Source of the DNA: Candidatus Poribacteria bacterium
GTDB lineage: Bacteria > Poribacteria > WGA-4E > PCPOR2b
Length of the DNA stretch: 64,000 nt
Direction: 5' to 3'
Assembly (NCBI GenBank): GCA_022822005.1
Contig: JAJECO010000067.1
Span: 1 to 64,000 of the forward strand
Numbering within the stretch: position 1 is the first letter of the stretch; each line of letters opens with the position of its first letter. Positions 1 to 8,205 of the stretch are shown here, one piece after another. The position numbers and the translations under genes were made by a program. Under the pieces are notes generated by a model, which did no database searches, was not told where the DNA came from, and saw only the letters and a program-made list of their open reading frames with translations.

Positions 1-469
1 AGAGCCAATAGTTTTCATGTTTCACGCATCACGTTTGACGTTATCAACAGCTGCAAACTAACACCAGTGGTTATTATTCAAATGTATCAGTAATTATAAG
101 TTTTACCATAAATGCCCCTACAAAGTTGTTAGGTTATATTGACAAAGTTTTGAAGAAAAAAAACTCTTTATCTGTCAGCGGCAAAAGCAGAATGTCAACA
201 CGCCCTAGGTAGCCCGTAGGTCAAGTTTCTATACCTGACACCGAATAGAAACGACCAAACTTAAGATAACGTAGTTGCTATCTGTCGTCCTGCTGAGCCT
301 GTAGATTGACGTTAGACAGTTCTGCTATACACATTGTGCTCCTCAGGAGCGAAACCGAGAGACGGGTAGAGGAACTTTTTTCCGAAAGGAAACCTGGTAG
401 ATTTTCAGTAACCCGCAGTATGGATGATATACGATCTACGCCTCATATTTGATGTATAAGGAGCTGAGC
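1..469. other. Gene-free region upstream of mutL
   Basis: No convincing coding region or RNA gene is visible here. The first 50 bases contain degenerate copies of the TTTCACG-type unit that recurs in lnt and upstream of the TPR gene. A TTGACG (306-311) and a TATACA (326-331) are too close together, 14 bases, to be called a promoter. Confidence 0.5.
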
Positions 470-2347
470 ATGGCAATCAGGATCTTACCCCCCGACATCT
501 CCAACAAGATTGCCGCGGGAGAGGTTGTTGAACGACCAGCATCTGTTGTTAAGGAGCTGGTCGAAAACGCGATCGACGCAGGCAGCACGAAGATTACTGT
601 CGACATTCGGGCGGGCGGGAAGCGGTTGATTTCAGTGTCTGATAATGGCGCCGGAATGAGCCGTGAGGACGCCCTCATCGCAATAGAACGGCATGCTACC
701 AGTAAAATCAGCACAGTTGAAGACTTGGAAACCATCCAAACGTTTGGATTTCGCGGGGAGGCACTCCCAAGTATTGCATCAGTATCTCATTTTGAGCTGC
801 TAACGCGAACTCCCGATGCGGTAGAAGGCACAAAAATCACGGTCGAAGGTGGCGTGGTTCGTCCCGTGGGCGCAAGCGGTTGCTCGCCGGGAACACACCT
901 CACGGTTAACAACCTATTTTATAATGTACCAGCGCGACTGAAATTTCTCAAGAGTGATGTAACGGAGCTGAATCACATTACAAATCAGGTGACGTGGGCG
1001 GCACTCGCCAATCCGCAAACGCAGTTTTCTCTTTCACACAACGGCCGATCCCTAATTGATGTCCGGGTATGCGAATCCTATATCGAGCGGATCCGTCTAC
1101 TATACGGAAAAGAGTTTGCCGAAAATCTCATCGAGTTCGATACTGACTTGCCACACTTACATCTTCACTGCTTTGTGGGGAAACCAGATTTCACGAAGTC
1201 GAATCGTAACTACCAACTCTTTTTCTTAAACCGGAGACCTATTCGGAGCAAGGTTCTCGGTGCGGCACTTAGTGAAGCGATGCGATCTATGGTGCCGAAG
1301 GATCGATATCCCGTTGCGTTCCTATTTTTAACGATGAGTGGCCAGCATGTTGATGTCAATGTTCACCCATCCAAGATTGAGGTGCGATTCCAGAATGAGC
1401 GTAGCCTCTACAGTGGGGTAGTACGCCTGCTAAATAGTGGTATCTATAAGAACAAATACATCCCCAAGATGGAAGGGAAAGAGGGAACAGTTGAATCAAC
1501 ACAAAATTCGATTTCTATAGACAGAGATGTTCACCCGAATGTCCCAACCCAGCGAGCGCAGATTGAGGTGAATAGTCCGGTTCCTCGCGGATCGATTTTC
1601 CCTACCGGACGTGGTGAACTTGTGCAGCCGGACCCACCCTCGGTGTCTTCCACCGCGCCACAACCTTCAGAAGAAGCTGACTCGCAGCAGACGCCCCTTC
1701 AGATCGAATCGGTGCACCTACCACAACACCCGATTCCTGAGGGGACGGAACTAGAACTTCTCGACTTTGAAGGTATTCAATTAAAAACCAATCTATTTAA
1801 TACATATATCGTTGCAGAAGGTGGAGATCGGGTGTTTCTAATTGATCAACATGTTGCAGCGGAGCGTGTATTATACGAGCGTTACGTCGAACAGCTAAAG
1901 ACGGACGGTATTCCTGTGCAGGGTTTGTTGCTACCTGTCACCATCGAGGCAACACCCCAACAGCTAGCAGTACTCGATGACCATAGCGAACTATTCGGAA
2001 AACTGGGTTTTGACGTGGAGCGATTCGGTGGGAGCACCCTCCTTGTCCGCTCTATCCCAGCAACGTTACCAACAAGCCTCGTCAACGCCACAGTTATAGA
2101 TCTGCTGGATGGAGTCGAGAGTACCGTAACGCCAACGATAGAATATCTCGAGGTCCAAGACAAGGCACTCATCACACTCGCGTGCAAGTCCGCCGTGAAA
2201 GCCGGGGATGTGCTGACGATGGAGGAGATGGTTAACCTGATCAAAGATCTCTCTCAGGCAAAGCTGCCGTTCAACTGCCCGCACGCCCGTCCAATCATCG
2301 TGGAGATGCACCGAAATGAGTTGGAGAGCCGGTTTAAGCGGCGGTAA
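470..2347 (+). CDS. mutL: DNA mismatch repair protein MutL
   Basis: MutL couples MutS mismatch recognition to strand incision in methyl-independent mismatch repair. The N-terminal GHKL ATPase has its expected motifs: NAIDAGS near residue 34, DNGAGM near 60 and TFGFRGEAL near 91. A low-complexity linker spans roughly residues 330-420. The C-terminal domain carries DQHVAAERVLYE near residue 459, which fits the endonuclease metal site DQHA(X)2E(X)4E with Val for Ala. ACKSAVKAGD and CPHARP (near 603) complete that site, so this is probably a nicking MutL as in species without MutH. The ATG at 470 was chosen because AAGGAG (458-463) precedes it by six bases; an in-frame TTG at 449 is less likely. 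The length, 625 residues, is normal. Confidence 0.95.
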   Translation: MAIRILPPDISNKIAAGEVVERPASVVKELVENAIDAGSTKITVDIRAGGKRLISVSDNGAGMSREDALIAIERHATSKISTVEDLETIQTFGFRGEALPSIASVSHFELLTRTPDAVEGTKITVEGGVVRPVGASGCSPGTHLTVNNLFYNVPARLKFLKSDVTELNHITNQVTWAALANPQTQFSLSHNGRSLIDVRVCESYIERIRLLYGKEFAENLIEFDTDLPHLHLHCFVGKPDFTKSNRNYQLFFLNRRPIRSKVLGAALSEAMRSMVPKDRYPVAFLFLTMSGQHVDVNVHPSKIEVRFQNERSLYSGVVRLLNSGIYKNKYIPKMEGKEGTVESTQNSISIDRDVHPNVPTQRAQIEVNSPVPRGSIFPTGRGELVQPDPPSVSSTAPQPSEEADSQQTPLQIESVHLPQHPIPEGTELELLDFEGIQLKTNLFNTYIVAEGGDRVFLIDQHVAAERVLYERYVEQLKTDGIPVQGLLLPVTIEATPQQLAVLDDHSELFGKLGFDVERFGGSTLLVRSIPATLPTSLVNATVIDLLDGVESTVTPTIEYLEVQDKALITLACKSAVKAGDVLTMEEMVNLIKDLSQAKLPFNCPHARPIIVEMHRNELESRFKRR

Positions 2348-2462
2348 TTGATCCGACAGGACAAGCTCCATCATCCTCCGTTATTCTGGAGATACGTCGT
2401 TATGAAGATATTGTTGATTAACAGTTTCATAGATTCATTTAGATTAGTGGCGGTAAGGCTCG

Positions 2463-3458
2463 ATGTCAAAACATTATAGGGCTGGCATCATCGGTTGTGG
2501 CAGAGTCGCGACGAGACATGCCAGTGCCTACATAGCAATAGAGTCTACCGAACTTGTTGCAGCCGCGGAATCAGATCCAGAACATCGGTTAACATTTGAT
2601 GAAACCTACGGCATAGCCAGTCTTTACGAAAATTACCGGGAAATGCTTGCGAATGAGGAATTGGATATTATCAGCATCTGTACCTGGCCTCCGCTTCACT
2701 GCGAAATGACTGTCGCTGCCGCGGAGAGTGGTGTCCAGGCGATACTCTGCGAAAAACCGATGGCACTTAATTTGGGGGAAGCGGATAGGATGTTGGAGGC
2801 GTGTGAAGAGGCTGGAACAAAGCTTGTGATCGGACATCAGCACCGCTTTGATCCCCAAACAATCAACGCAATAGAGCTCTTAAAAGGCAGCGCTATCGGT
2901 GAATTGCACTCAATCTTCGGCCACTGCAGTAGCGATCTTCTCACCAACGGCACCCACGTCGTTGATCTAATCCGCTATTTTGCCGACGATTCTCCGATCA
3001 GATGGGTGATGGGACAGATTGATCGCCCGTCGGATAAGGTCAATTTCGGACATCGCGTGGAGCATAACGCCATTGGGCATTGGAGATTTGAAAACGGTGT
3101 CTACGCAATTCTCGCACAGGGGGAGCTTGCGCCAAGCGGTTATGCTTTCCAACTTTGTGGCACCGCAGGGCTTATCAGCGTGAATGCCCCCGAGGGCAGG
3201 GAACTACAGGTTATCACCAAGAATGGTGAGCTTGACATCTCCCTTGAAGCGGTCAATTCCAAACAGGCGGAGATAGAGGAGCTGGTGGCATGGCTGGATG
3301 GCGGTGCCGTGCACCGAGCGCATGGAGAGAGCGGCAGAACGACACTGGAAATTCTCATGGCGATTATGGAATCCTCACGGCTCCACCGCGCCATCTACCT
3401 ACCTCTTGAAACAGAGGAGTCTCCGCTCGAGTTGATGATCGAGTCGGAGCAGATCTGA
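2463..3458 (+). CDS. Gfo/Idh/MocA family NAD(P)-dependent oxidoreductase
   Basis: A 331-residue protein with an N-terminal Rossmann fold (AGIIGCGRVATRHASAY) and the family motif CEKPMALN, in which the Lys is normally catalytic. It is followed by the HQHRFDP stretch of the C-terminal alpha/beta domain. Family members oxidise or reduce sugars, inositols or related hydroxylated compounds with NAD(P). The substrate cannot be read from sequence. It is followed after 51 bases by a PhyH-family gene on the same strand, so the two are probably cotranscribed. It is one of five paralogues in this window. Confidence 0.9.
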   Translation: MSKHYRAGIIGCGRVATRHASAYIAIESTELVAAAESDPEHRLTFDETYGIASLYENYREMLANEELDIISICTWPPLHCEMTVAAAESGVQAILCEKPMALNLGEADRMLEACEEAGTKLVIGHQHRFDPQTINAIELLKGSAIGELHSIFGHCSSDLLTNGTHVVDLIRYFADDSPIRWVMGQIDRPSDKVNFGHRVEHNAIGHWRFENGVYAILAQGELAPSGYAFQLCGTAGLISVNAPEGRELQVITKNGELDISLEAVNSKQAEIEELVAWLDGGAVHRAHGESGRTTLEILMAIMESSRLHRAIYLPLETEESPLELMIESEQI

Positions 3459-3509
3459 AAGCCGATCTAAAACAGTTGAAAACCAACACAGCACGATTGG
3501 AGTGAGCCT

Positions 3510-4274
3510 ATGCTGACACCCGAACAGATCCAATTTTACAAAGACAACGGCTACCTGCTCGCCGAACAGGTTTTCACACCTGAAGAGATTGCGGAATGTG
3601 TGCGCGAAACTGACGCGATGTTTGACCGCGCTCAGCAGGGCGGACGCCAACTCGAAGGCACATGGCGAGGCAAATGGCAGGAAACCCAGATTCCCAAAGA
3701 AGAACTTGGCAAGACATCGATGCTCGGTCTCCATAACATGCAATACCATTCGGCGGTTTTCACCAGAATGTTGGTCAATCGGCAGTTGGCTGGGATTGTC
3801 GCTGATTTGATTGGTCCAAACGTGCAGCTGCACCACACAAAACTGCACATCAAGCCCCCCGAAAAAGGCTCGCCTTTTCCGATGCACCAAGATTATCACT
3901 ACTTTCCATACGAACAGGACACGATGATCGCTGCCGTCATCTACCTTGAGGATTCAACGGTGGAAAGCGGTTGTTTGTGCGTGATGCCGGGGGTTCACAA
4001 ACAGGGGCCATTGCCCCATGAACCCGACGGTCTGTACCTCTCTCCACAGAAATATCCCATTGAAAACGCGACACCGTGCGAAGGGAAAGCGGGCGATGTG
4101 CTTCTCTTTAGCTATCTTACCCCACACGGCTCCTATCTCAATCGGACAGATCACCCACGACGGATCGCCTTATTTCAGTTCTGCTCTGCGACAGATCGAC
4201 GGCTCAAGGATGTCCACATCTCCCCCGGACATGGGCTCATGGTACAGGGCATCAATCCGACCCCGGAGGCGTAA
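3510..4274 (+). CDS. Phytanoyl-CoA dioxygenase (PhyH) family protein
   Basis: A 254-residue Fe(II)/2-oxoglutarate-dependent oxygenase of the PhyH family. The double-stranded beta-helix iron ligands are visible as H-x-D in MHQDYHYFP (about residue 129) and a distal His in YLTPHGSYLN. The nearby Arg-containing stretch HPRRIALF probably binds 2-oxoglutarate. GGAGTGAG stands seven bases before the ATG. PhyH proteins are very abundant in poribacterial and other marine genomes, where most have no known substrate; hydroxylation of a small molecule or lipid is the general expectation. It lies just downstream of a Gfo/Idh oxidoreductase, which suggests a shared pathway. Confidence 0.9.
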   Translation: MLTPEQIQFYKDNGYLLAEQVFTPEEIAECVRETDAMFDRAQQGGRQLEGTWRGKWQETQIPKEELGKTSMLGLHNMQYHSAVFTRMLVNRQLAGIVADLIGPNVQLHHTKLHIKPPEKGSPFPMHQDYHYFPYEQDTMIAAVIYLEDSTVESGCLCVMPGVHKQGPLPHEPDGLYLSPQKYPIENATPCEGKAGDVLLFSYLTPHGSYLNRTDHPRRIALFQFCSATDRRLKDVHISPGHGLMVQGINPTPEA

Positions 4275-4369
4275 AACACGAGCGGTAAGTAGCAACTCGA
4301 GTTAAGATATGAAGAAAACTTTGTCTATTAACGAGTTAAGAGAATACAACCAATCTATGGAGAATCGTA

Positions 4370-4579
4370 ATGCAAGCAATTGATAATCAAGAATGGCAAT
4401 CTCTGCCCGAGCAAGCCCAACAGGAAATTTATGATTTTTTCCTGTTTATAAAACAACGCTATGAGAAACAGGCACAACACGCCCACCATGATGAAACCGA
4501 AACATTGCCATTCTCAAATCATAGTGCCAATCTGATTAAAGAATGGTTGGATGATTCGGAGGACAAAGTATGGAAATAG
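4370..4579 (+). CDS. Small antitoxin-like protein (DUF2281-like)
   Basis: A 69-residue acidic, helical protein. Its start resembles DUF2281 and related antitoxin-like proteins (LPEQAQQEIYDFFLFIKQRY), and it ends in an acidic tail containing EWLDDSED. A GGAG lies eight bases before the ATG. No toxin gene follows: the next gene is the FAD oxidoreductase. If it is an antitoxin it is an orphan, or its partner has been lost. The family assignment rests on pattern only. Confidence 0.55.
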   Translation: MQAIDNQEWQSLPEQAQQEIYDFFLFIKQRYEKQAQHAHHDETETLPFSNHSANLIKEWLDDSEDKVWK

Positions 4580-4625
4580 AAATAAACTACGGAAAAGAAA
4601 AGTTATCGGTAAAGGAGAGGCATCA

Positions 4626-5795
4626 ATGGTTAAAACAGCCGATGTAGTCATTATCGGGGGAGGTGCTATCGGCACAAGCATTTTGTACCATCTGACGGCT
4701 AAAGGGATGCGGAATGTGGTCCTTCTGGAGAAGGGGCTGCTCTGTGCGGGTTCCACGGGCGATTCGGCGGCAATCATGCGTCAGCACTATTCCAACGAAG
4801 TCAGTATCCGTCTCGTTAAGAAAAGCCTCGAAATCTTTCAGCATTTTCCTGATGTGTTTGGGACAGCGGTTTTGCACAACGTTGGCTGGTATTTTTTGGT
4901 CCCGCCGGAGGCTGCCGATCTTTTCCATGAGAATATGGTACAGCTAAAGCGGTTGGGAGTGCGGACTTCAGCGGTTTCATTAGAAGATGCTGCCGAAGCG
5001 CTTCCGGGGCTAAATCTGGAAGGAATTGGCTGTGTGGCCTTCGAGCCAGAATCGGGTTATGTGGATCCGCACGGTATGGCAAGCGCCTTTGCTGCCAAAG
5101 CCAAAAGTAGTGGCGCAGAAGTCTACCTCCAGACCCCCGCCCGCGACATCAAATTGAGCAATGGTCGCGTTGCTGCAGTGGTCACGGATCAGGGGGAGAT
5201 TCGCACCCCTGTCGTCGTCAATGCTGCCGGACCGTGGGCAAAGGCGGTGGGACAATGGGTTGGGTTAGACCTGCCTTTGGAAGTTACGCGCGAATCAGAA
5301 GTTGTCGCTCGAATCCCGGCAGATATACCGCCCCTGCGACACTCGGTTTCCAACATGGTAGATCGGAGCTACTGGCGGCCCGAACGGCACGGGATGCTCC
5401 TCGTTGGCGTCGGTCATCCGAAGGAGAACGAATTGGCGGATCCCGACCACTACTCACGCGATGTTTCCCGCGATTTCGTCGAAGACGTTTCCCGCCGCCT
5501 GAGCCACCGCCTGCCAGCCATGGAAGATGCGGTGTTCGTCAAAGGCTGGAGCGGTCTGTACACCGTCACCCCGGACTGGAATATGATCTTGGATAAGAGC
5601 CCCGATGTCGATGGTCTATACCTTGCTGTGGGGGGCAGTGGTCATTCGTTTAAGATCTCGCCGGCTATCGGATTGTGTATGGCGGAACTTATTGTAGATG
5701 GTGCTGCCAGCACGGTGGACATTACGCCATTGGAGGGAGCACGCTTCACCGAAAACACACAACTGTCTTCCACCTACGGCGGCAATCGTGCTTAA
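4626..5795 (+). CDS. FAD-dependent oxidoreductase (DAO/sarcosine-oxidase-like)
   Basis: A 389-residue flavoprotein. The dinucleotide-binding motif is at the extreme N-terminus (VVIIGGGAIGTSILYHL) and the closing FAD motif near the C-terminus (YLAVGGSGHSFKISPAIG). The architecture matches the DAO superfamily, which includes glycine, sarcosine and D-amino-acid oxidases and dehydrogenases; the amine or amino-acid substrate is unknown. The ATG at 4626 is preceded by AAAGGAGAGG. An upstream in-frame ATG at 4551 would overlap the preceding gene and precede the FAD motif by a basic stretch, so it was rejected. The last 35 codons are duplicated, about 90% identical in DNA, at 7970-8080. Confidence 0.88.
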   Translation: MVKTADVVIIGGGAIGTSILYHLTAKGMRNVVLLEKGLLCAGSTGDSAAIMRQHYSNEVSIRLVKKSLEIFQHFPDVFGTAVLHNVGWYFLVPPEAADLFHENMVQLKRLGVRTSAVSLEDAAEALPGLNLEGIGCVAFEPESGYVDPHGMASAFAAKAKSSGAEVYLQTPARDIKLSNGRVAAVVTDQGEIRTPVVVNAAGPWAKAVGQWVGLDLPLEVTRESEVVARIPADIPPLRHSVSNMVDRSYWRPERHGMLLVGVGHPKENELADPDHYSRDVSRDFVEDVSRRLSHRLPAMEDAVFVKGWSGLYTVTPDWNMILDKSPDVDGLYLAVGGSGHSFKISPAIGLCMAELIVDGAASTVDITPLEGARFTENTQLSSTYGGNRA

Positions 5796-5863
5796 CACCT
5801 ATCGGTACAAATGAGCATGCAGAATCAATTCACGCTCAACTTACAAACAAACACAGATAGCAG

Positions 5864-6061
5864 ATGCCGCGTAAAATAAGAGAGCTCATTAGAGACCTTG
5901 AAACTGCCGGATTTGTAAACCGTGGTGGAAAAGGGAGTCATCGGAAATTTGTCCATCCGAAAGTCTCTAAATTTGTGATACTCTCCGGTCAACTCTGTGC
6001 TGACGCAAAACACTATCAAGAAAGGGCTGTCAAAGCCGCTATTGAGGAATCAAAAAAATGA
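5864..6061 (+). CDS. hicA: HicA-like toxin
   Basis: A 65-residue protein with the HicA double-stranded RNA-binding fold signature. It starts with a basic helix (MPRKIRELIRDLETAGF) and has RGGKGSHRKF with the expected catalytic His at residue 26. HicA proteins are translation-dependent mRNA interferases. The start of the HicB-like partner overlaps its stop (ATGA, 6058-6061), the usual coupled arrangement. It is the first gene of the toxin-antitoxin island downstream of the FAD oxidoreductase. Confidence 0.88.
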   Translation: MPRKIRELIRDLETAGFVNRGGKGSHRKFVHPKVSKFVILSGQLCADAKHYQERAVKAAIEESKK

Positions 6062-6297
6062 ATACAAGCAGCCGTTATGTCAAGATTGTCGAATGGTCTG
6101 ATGAAGACCAATGCTATGTTGGCAGTTGTCCGGGGCTCTTTTATGGCGGATGTCACGGAGATAATGAACAAGAGGTATTCTCAGAACTATGTCACATCGT
6201 TGAAGAGACCATTGAACTATATCAACGAGACGGCAGACCACTCCCTTCAGCGACCTCCGGGAAAGACTATGCTAACAAGATGGTGAAAATTGCATAA
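6058..6297 (+). CDS. hicB: HicB-like antitoxin
   Basis: A 79-residue protein with the HicB partial RNase-H-like fold: an N-terminal strand pattern, then CYVGSCPGLFYGGCHGDNEQEVFSEL, matching the 'P-G-x-x-x-x-G-x-T/H' region of HicB antitoxins. It lacks the C-terminal DNA-binding domain of longer HicB proteins, as do many short forms. It overlaps hicA by four bases. Its expected role is to bind and neutralise HicA. Confidence 0.85.
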   Translation: MNTSSRYVKIVEWSDEDQCYVGSCPGLFYGGCHGDNEQEVFSELCHIVEETIELYQRDGRPLPSATSGKDYANKMVKIA

Positions 6298-6546
6298 CAA
6301 ACTGTTGCACTTACCAGCGAGAGATTTTTTTTATAGTAGTAGGCATACTCCGTATGCCGTAACCCTCGTGAAAATCACCGCACGGCATCGCTGGGGTCCG
6401 GTGCGTACTAATCGTAGGGGCGGGGTTTCCCCGCCTGTCAAGTGCTAAACCTTTCGCTCCAGCGAAGCGATATGTCTATAGGGGACCAAGGCCTCCAATC
6501 CTCGCGCTCCAGTTGCTTTGGATCTCGATTTATCGGGGAGAAGCGA
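6298..6546. repeat. Spacer with GC-rich palindromes
   Basis: No gene is visible in this spacer. It holds two clear hairpins: GGCATACTCCGTATGCC (6341-6358) and a GGCGGGG/CCCCGCC palindrome near 6418-6434. The second resembles the core of the 112-bp repeat found at 9.8, 53.2 and 58.5 kb. The hairpins may end hicAB transcription, but no T-run follows. Confidence 0.55.
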
Positions 6547-6759
6547 ATGAATACAATAGATACCTTCAAAATAGATAAGGGTGCCCTATCGGTCATATCA
6601 CTTTCGGAAGAATCGGACGACAAGGAATATTGGCACGCTAAAACGCCACAGGAACGCTTGGAAGCCGTTGAATTAATGCGGCAGATTAATTATGGCTACG
6701 ATCCGACTACCGTCCGACTTCAAAGAGTGCTTGAGGTTGCTCAACTCACATCAAGTTGA
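6547..6759 (+). CDS. Small partner of nucleotidyltransferase (antitoxin-like)
   Basis: A 70-residue protein with the stretch DKEYWHAKTPQERLEAVELMRQINYGYDP. This pattern is common in small proteins encoded directly upstream of MNT-like nucleotidyltransferases in accessory genomes, where the pair is thought to be toxin-antitoxin-like. The ATG at 6547 was chosen over an upstream in-frame ATG at 6442 because the longer version would translate the GC-rich repeat. The gene overlaps the start of the next one by 68 bases, as in intact pairs. Its function is not established. Confidence 0.6.
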   Translation: MNTIDTFKIDKGALSVISLSEESDDKEYWHAKTPQERLEAVELMRQINYGYDPTTVRLQRVLEVAQLTSS

Positions 6760-6952
6760 ATATCTGCTTATCGGTGGATACGCTGTTGGTTATCATGGTT
6801 ACCCCCGTGCAACCGGCGATATGGATTTATGGGTGGCGGTCCATACTGGCGGCATCACCAGATCTGTCAACTGGCAGGGCGGTAGCAATTTCATTTATTG
6901 CGAACTGATGTTGTACAACCAAGCCTTTATGCATAAGATTAAACTCTGTTAG
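6692..6952 (+). pseudogene. Truncated MNT-like nucleotidyltransferase
   Basis: The first 45-50 codons encode a recognisable nucleotidyltransferase N-terminus: FKECLRLLNSHQVEYLLIGGYAVGYHGYPRATGDMDLWV. It has the GG motif and the DxD metal site within RATGDMD. After about position 6836 similarity ends and the frame runs into unrelated sequence until a stop at 6952. Intact relatives are about 150 residues or longer, so the C-terminal half is missing and the enzyme is probably inactive. A repeat element with terminal inverted repeats begins six bases after the stop. Confidence 0.75.
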
Positions 6953-6958
6953 GGTCAT

Positions 6959-7130
6959 TTATGGTGAATTCTATAATTACTTATACACCTTCGATACACA
7001 ACCAACCCCCTAAATCCCCACCCCCCTAGCCCCCCCTTGTCAGGAGGGAGATTTGTCAGGGGGACTTGATGAGGCTTCGATAAGGGGCACTATTGGTGAA
7101 CGTCTACATATTTATATTATTCACCATAAT
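6959..7130. repeat. MITE-like repeat, family D, copy 1
   Basis: The element is bounded by imperfect terminal inverted repeats, TTATGGTGAATT at the left and ATTCACCATAAT at the right. It contains an internal CCAACCCCCTAAATCCCC block and a GTCAGGGGGACTTG block. The same outer termini and internal blocks recur at 61047-61247, so this is a dispersed, non-coding, probably transposase-mobilised repeat. No target-site duplication is clear. Confidence 0.7.
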
Positions 7131-7200
7131 TGGACACTCTGTACCGGCGAGGTTAGGAAACCTCGCCTACTGGGGATTGGAAAATCTGGGCTACCATCCC

Positions 7201-7255
7201 GGTAGGTGCGGTTTCTAACCGCACCGCATAGGAGCAGTTGGAAACAGCGCCTACC
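7201..7255. repeat. Palindromic repeat, family A, copy 1
   Basis: A perfect hairpin GGTGCGGTTTCTAACCGCACC sits inside a longer imperfect inverted repeat that starts GGTAGGTGCGGTTTC and ends GAAACAGCGCCTACC. A second copy, with an internal insertion, is at 52991-53103. A related smaller palindrome, GCGAGGTTAGGAAACCTCGC, lies just upstream at 7148-7167. It is non-coding. Confidence 0.7.
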
Positions 7256-7345
7256 AAATATGGGGAGCGAAAGTGCGTATTTATTTTTAGAATCCACTAT
7301 AGTTGTATGCCAATTAATGTTATCCAATGAAAAGGAGAAAGAGGC

Positions 7346-7546
7346 ATGTCAAGCATTACAAAAATTCAGAAAGCGATCCTATCTCTTCCTGAAGCCGATT
7401 ACCTTCAACTGAGACATTGGTTTAATGAGTTAGACTGGGAAAAGTGGGATCGGCAGATCGAAGAGGATTCAGAAAGTGGAAAATTGGACTTCTTAATTGC
7501 TGAAGCTTTTGAAGCTAAAAAAAAACGCAAACTTAAGGACCTCTAG
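7346..7546 (+). CDS. Antitoxin-like small protein
   Basis: A 66-residue protein (MSSITKIQKAILSLPEADYLQLRHWFNELDW then an acidic segment and a basic KKKRKL tail). It resembles the small addiction-module antitoxins that precede RelE/ParE/HigB toxins. AAGGAGAAAGAGG precedes the ATG. Its stop codon abuts the ATG of the downstream toxin-like gene (TAGATG at 7544-7549), indicating translational coupling. The exact antitoxin family is not clear. Confidence 0.7.
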   Translation: MSSITKIQKAILSLPEADYLQLRHWFNELDWEKWDRQIEEDSESGKLDFLIAEAFEAKKKRKLKDL

Positions 7547-7801
7547 ATGCATCGGACGACTCCCCGCTTCTGGAGGTATTTTGAGCAACTCCCAGAATCT
7601 GTTCAGGGGACTGCGAGACGGAACTTTCGCCTGCTCATAGCAGATCCAAGACATCCTTCTCTCCATTTTAAGAAGGTGGGCAAGTTTTGGTCTGTCCGTG
7701 TGGGGCTTGCTCACAGAGCACTCGCCGTTGAAGATGGCGGAGACTTCATCTGGGTTTGGATTGGCAATCATGACGAATATGATAGACTAATTGGGGGTTA
7801 A
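7547..7801 (+). CDS. RelE/ParE/HigB-like toxin
   Basis: An 84-residue protein of the RelE/ParE superfamily. It has an N-terminal helical hairpin (FWRYFEQLPESVQGTARRNFRLL), then DPRHPSLHFKKVGKFWSVRVGLAHRALAVE, and ends in WVWIGNHDEYDRLI, the usual strand order of this fold. Members cleave ribosome-bound mRNA or inhibit gyrase; which applies cannot be told here. It is directly coupled to the upstream antitoxin-like gene. Confidence 0.82.
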   Translation: MHRTTPRFWRYFEQLPESVQGTARRNFRLLIADPRHPSLHFKKVGKFWSVRVGLAHRALAVEDGGDFIWVWIGNHDEYDRLIGG

Positions 7802-7894
7802 ATCGCTAACATAGTTGATGGCAATTGTCTTTTATCCTTGTGCAGCGATAGGTGACGAGACCTCTGCTAGCAGCAGGGAAAACAAGGTTCGGGA

Positions 7895-8080
7895 ATGGAA
7901 GACAAGAATTTTAGTGTCAGCAATGAGCAGAAAGCATTGATTGGGCGTTTTGTGAAGACTTCTAAAGAGAAACTCATTGTAGATGGTGCTGCCAAGACGG
8001 TAGACATTACGCCATTAGAGGGGGTACGCTTCACCGAAAACACACAACTGTCTTCCACCTACGGCGGTAACCGCGCTTAG
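7895..8080 (+). pseudogene. Remnant: duplicated 3' tail of the FAD oxidoreductase
   Basis: The last 35 codons (from about 7970) repeat the last 35 codons of the FAD oxidoreductase ending at 5795: LIVDGAA(K/S)TVDITPLEG(V/A)RFTENTQ and so on to NRA. The two DNA tails differ at about ten positions, mostly third-codon positions, which suggests divergence while still under selection as part of a full gene. The 25 codons before the shared part are unrelated. The 61-codon frame lacks any FAD-binding part and is not expected to be functional. The flanks, 7802-7894 and 8081-8205, show nothing recognisable. Confidence 0.85.
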
Positions 8081-8205
8081 TTTCAGCGTGAGAAGGCGAA
8101 TGGAGGAATCAGCGAAATCGGTCATCGTGTAATCGACTCAACCCATGCCAACGTTCATCTTATACAATAACCCAAGCAAAGCTCTATTGAATACCCATCG
8201 GTATC

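Noticed and set aside
139-172. TTGACA at 139 as a promoter
   Set aside because: No acceptable -10 box lies 15-19 bases downstream; the nearest TTTATC is 22 bases away.
4570-4647. A 25-codon frame, MEIEINYGKEKLSV..., resembling the N-terminus of LarA-type lactate racemases
   Set aside because: It is too short for a confident match, overlaps the FAD oxidoreductase start and its ribosome-binding site, and could be coincidence.
7121-7327. Minus-strand 68-codon frame in the toxin-antitoxin island
   Set aside because: It lies across family A and D repeats and has no ribosome-binding site or recognisable protein features.
5600-8100. CRISPR array
   Set aside because: The palindromes in the window are dispersed and not regularly spaced with unique spacers; no cas gene is present anywhere in the window.
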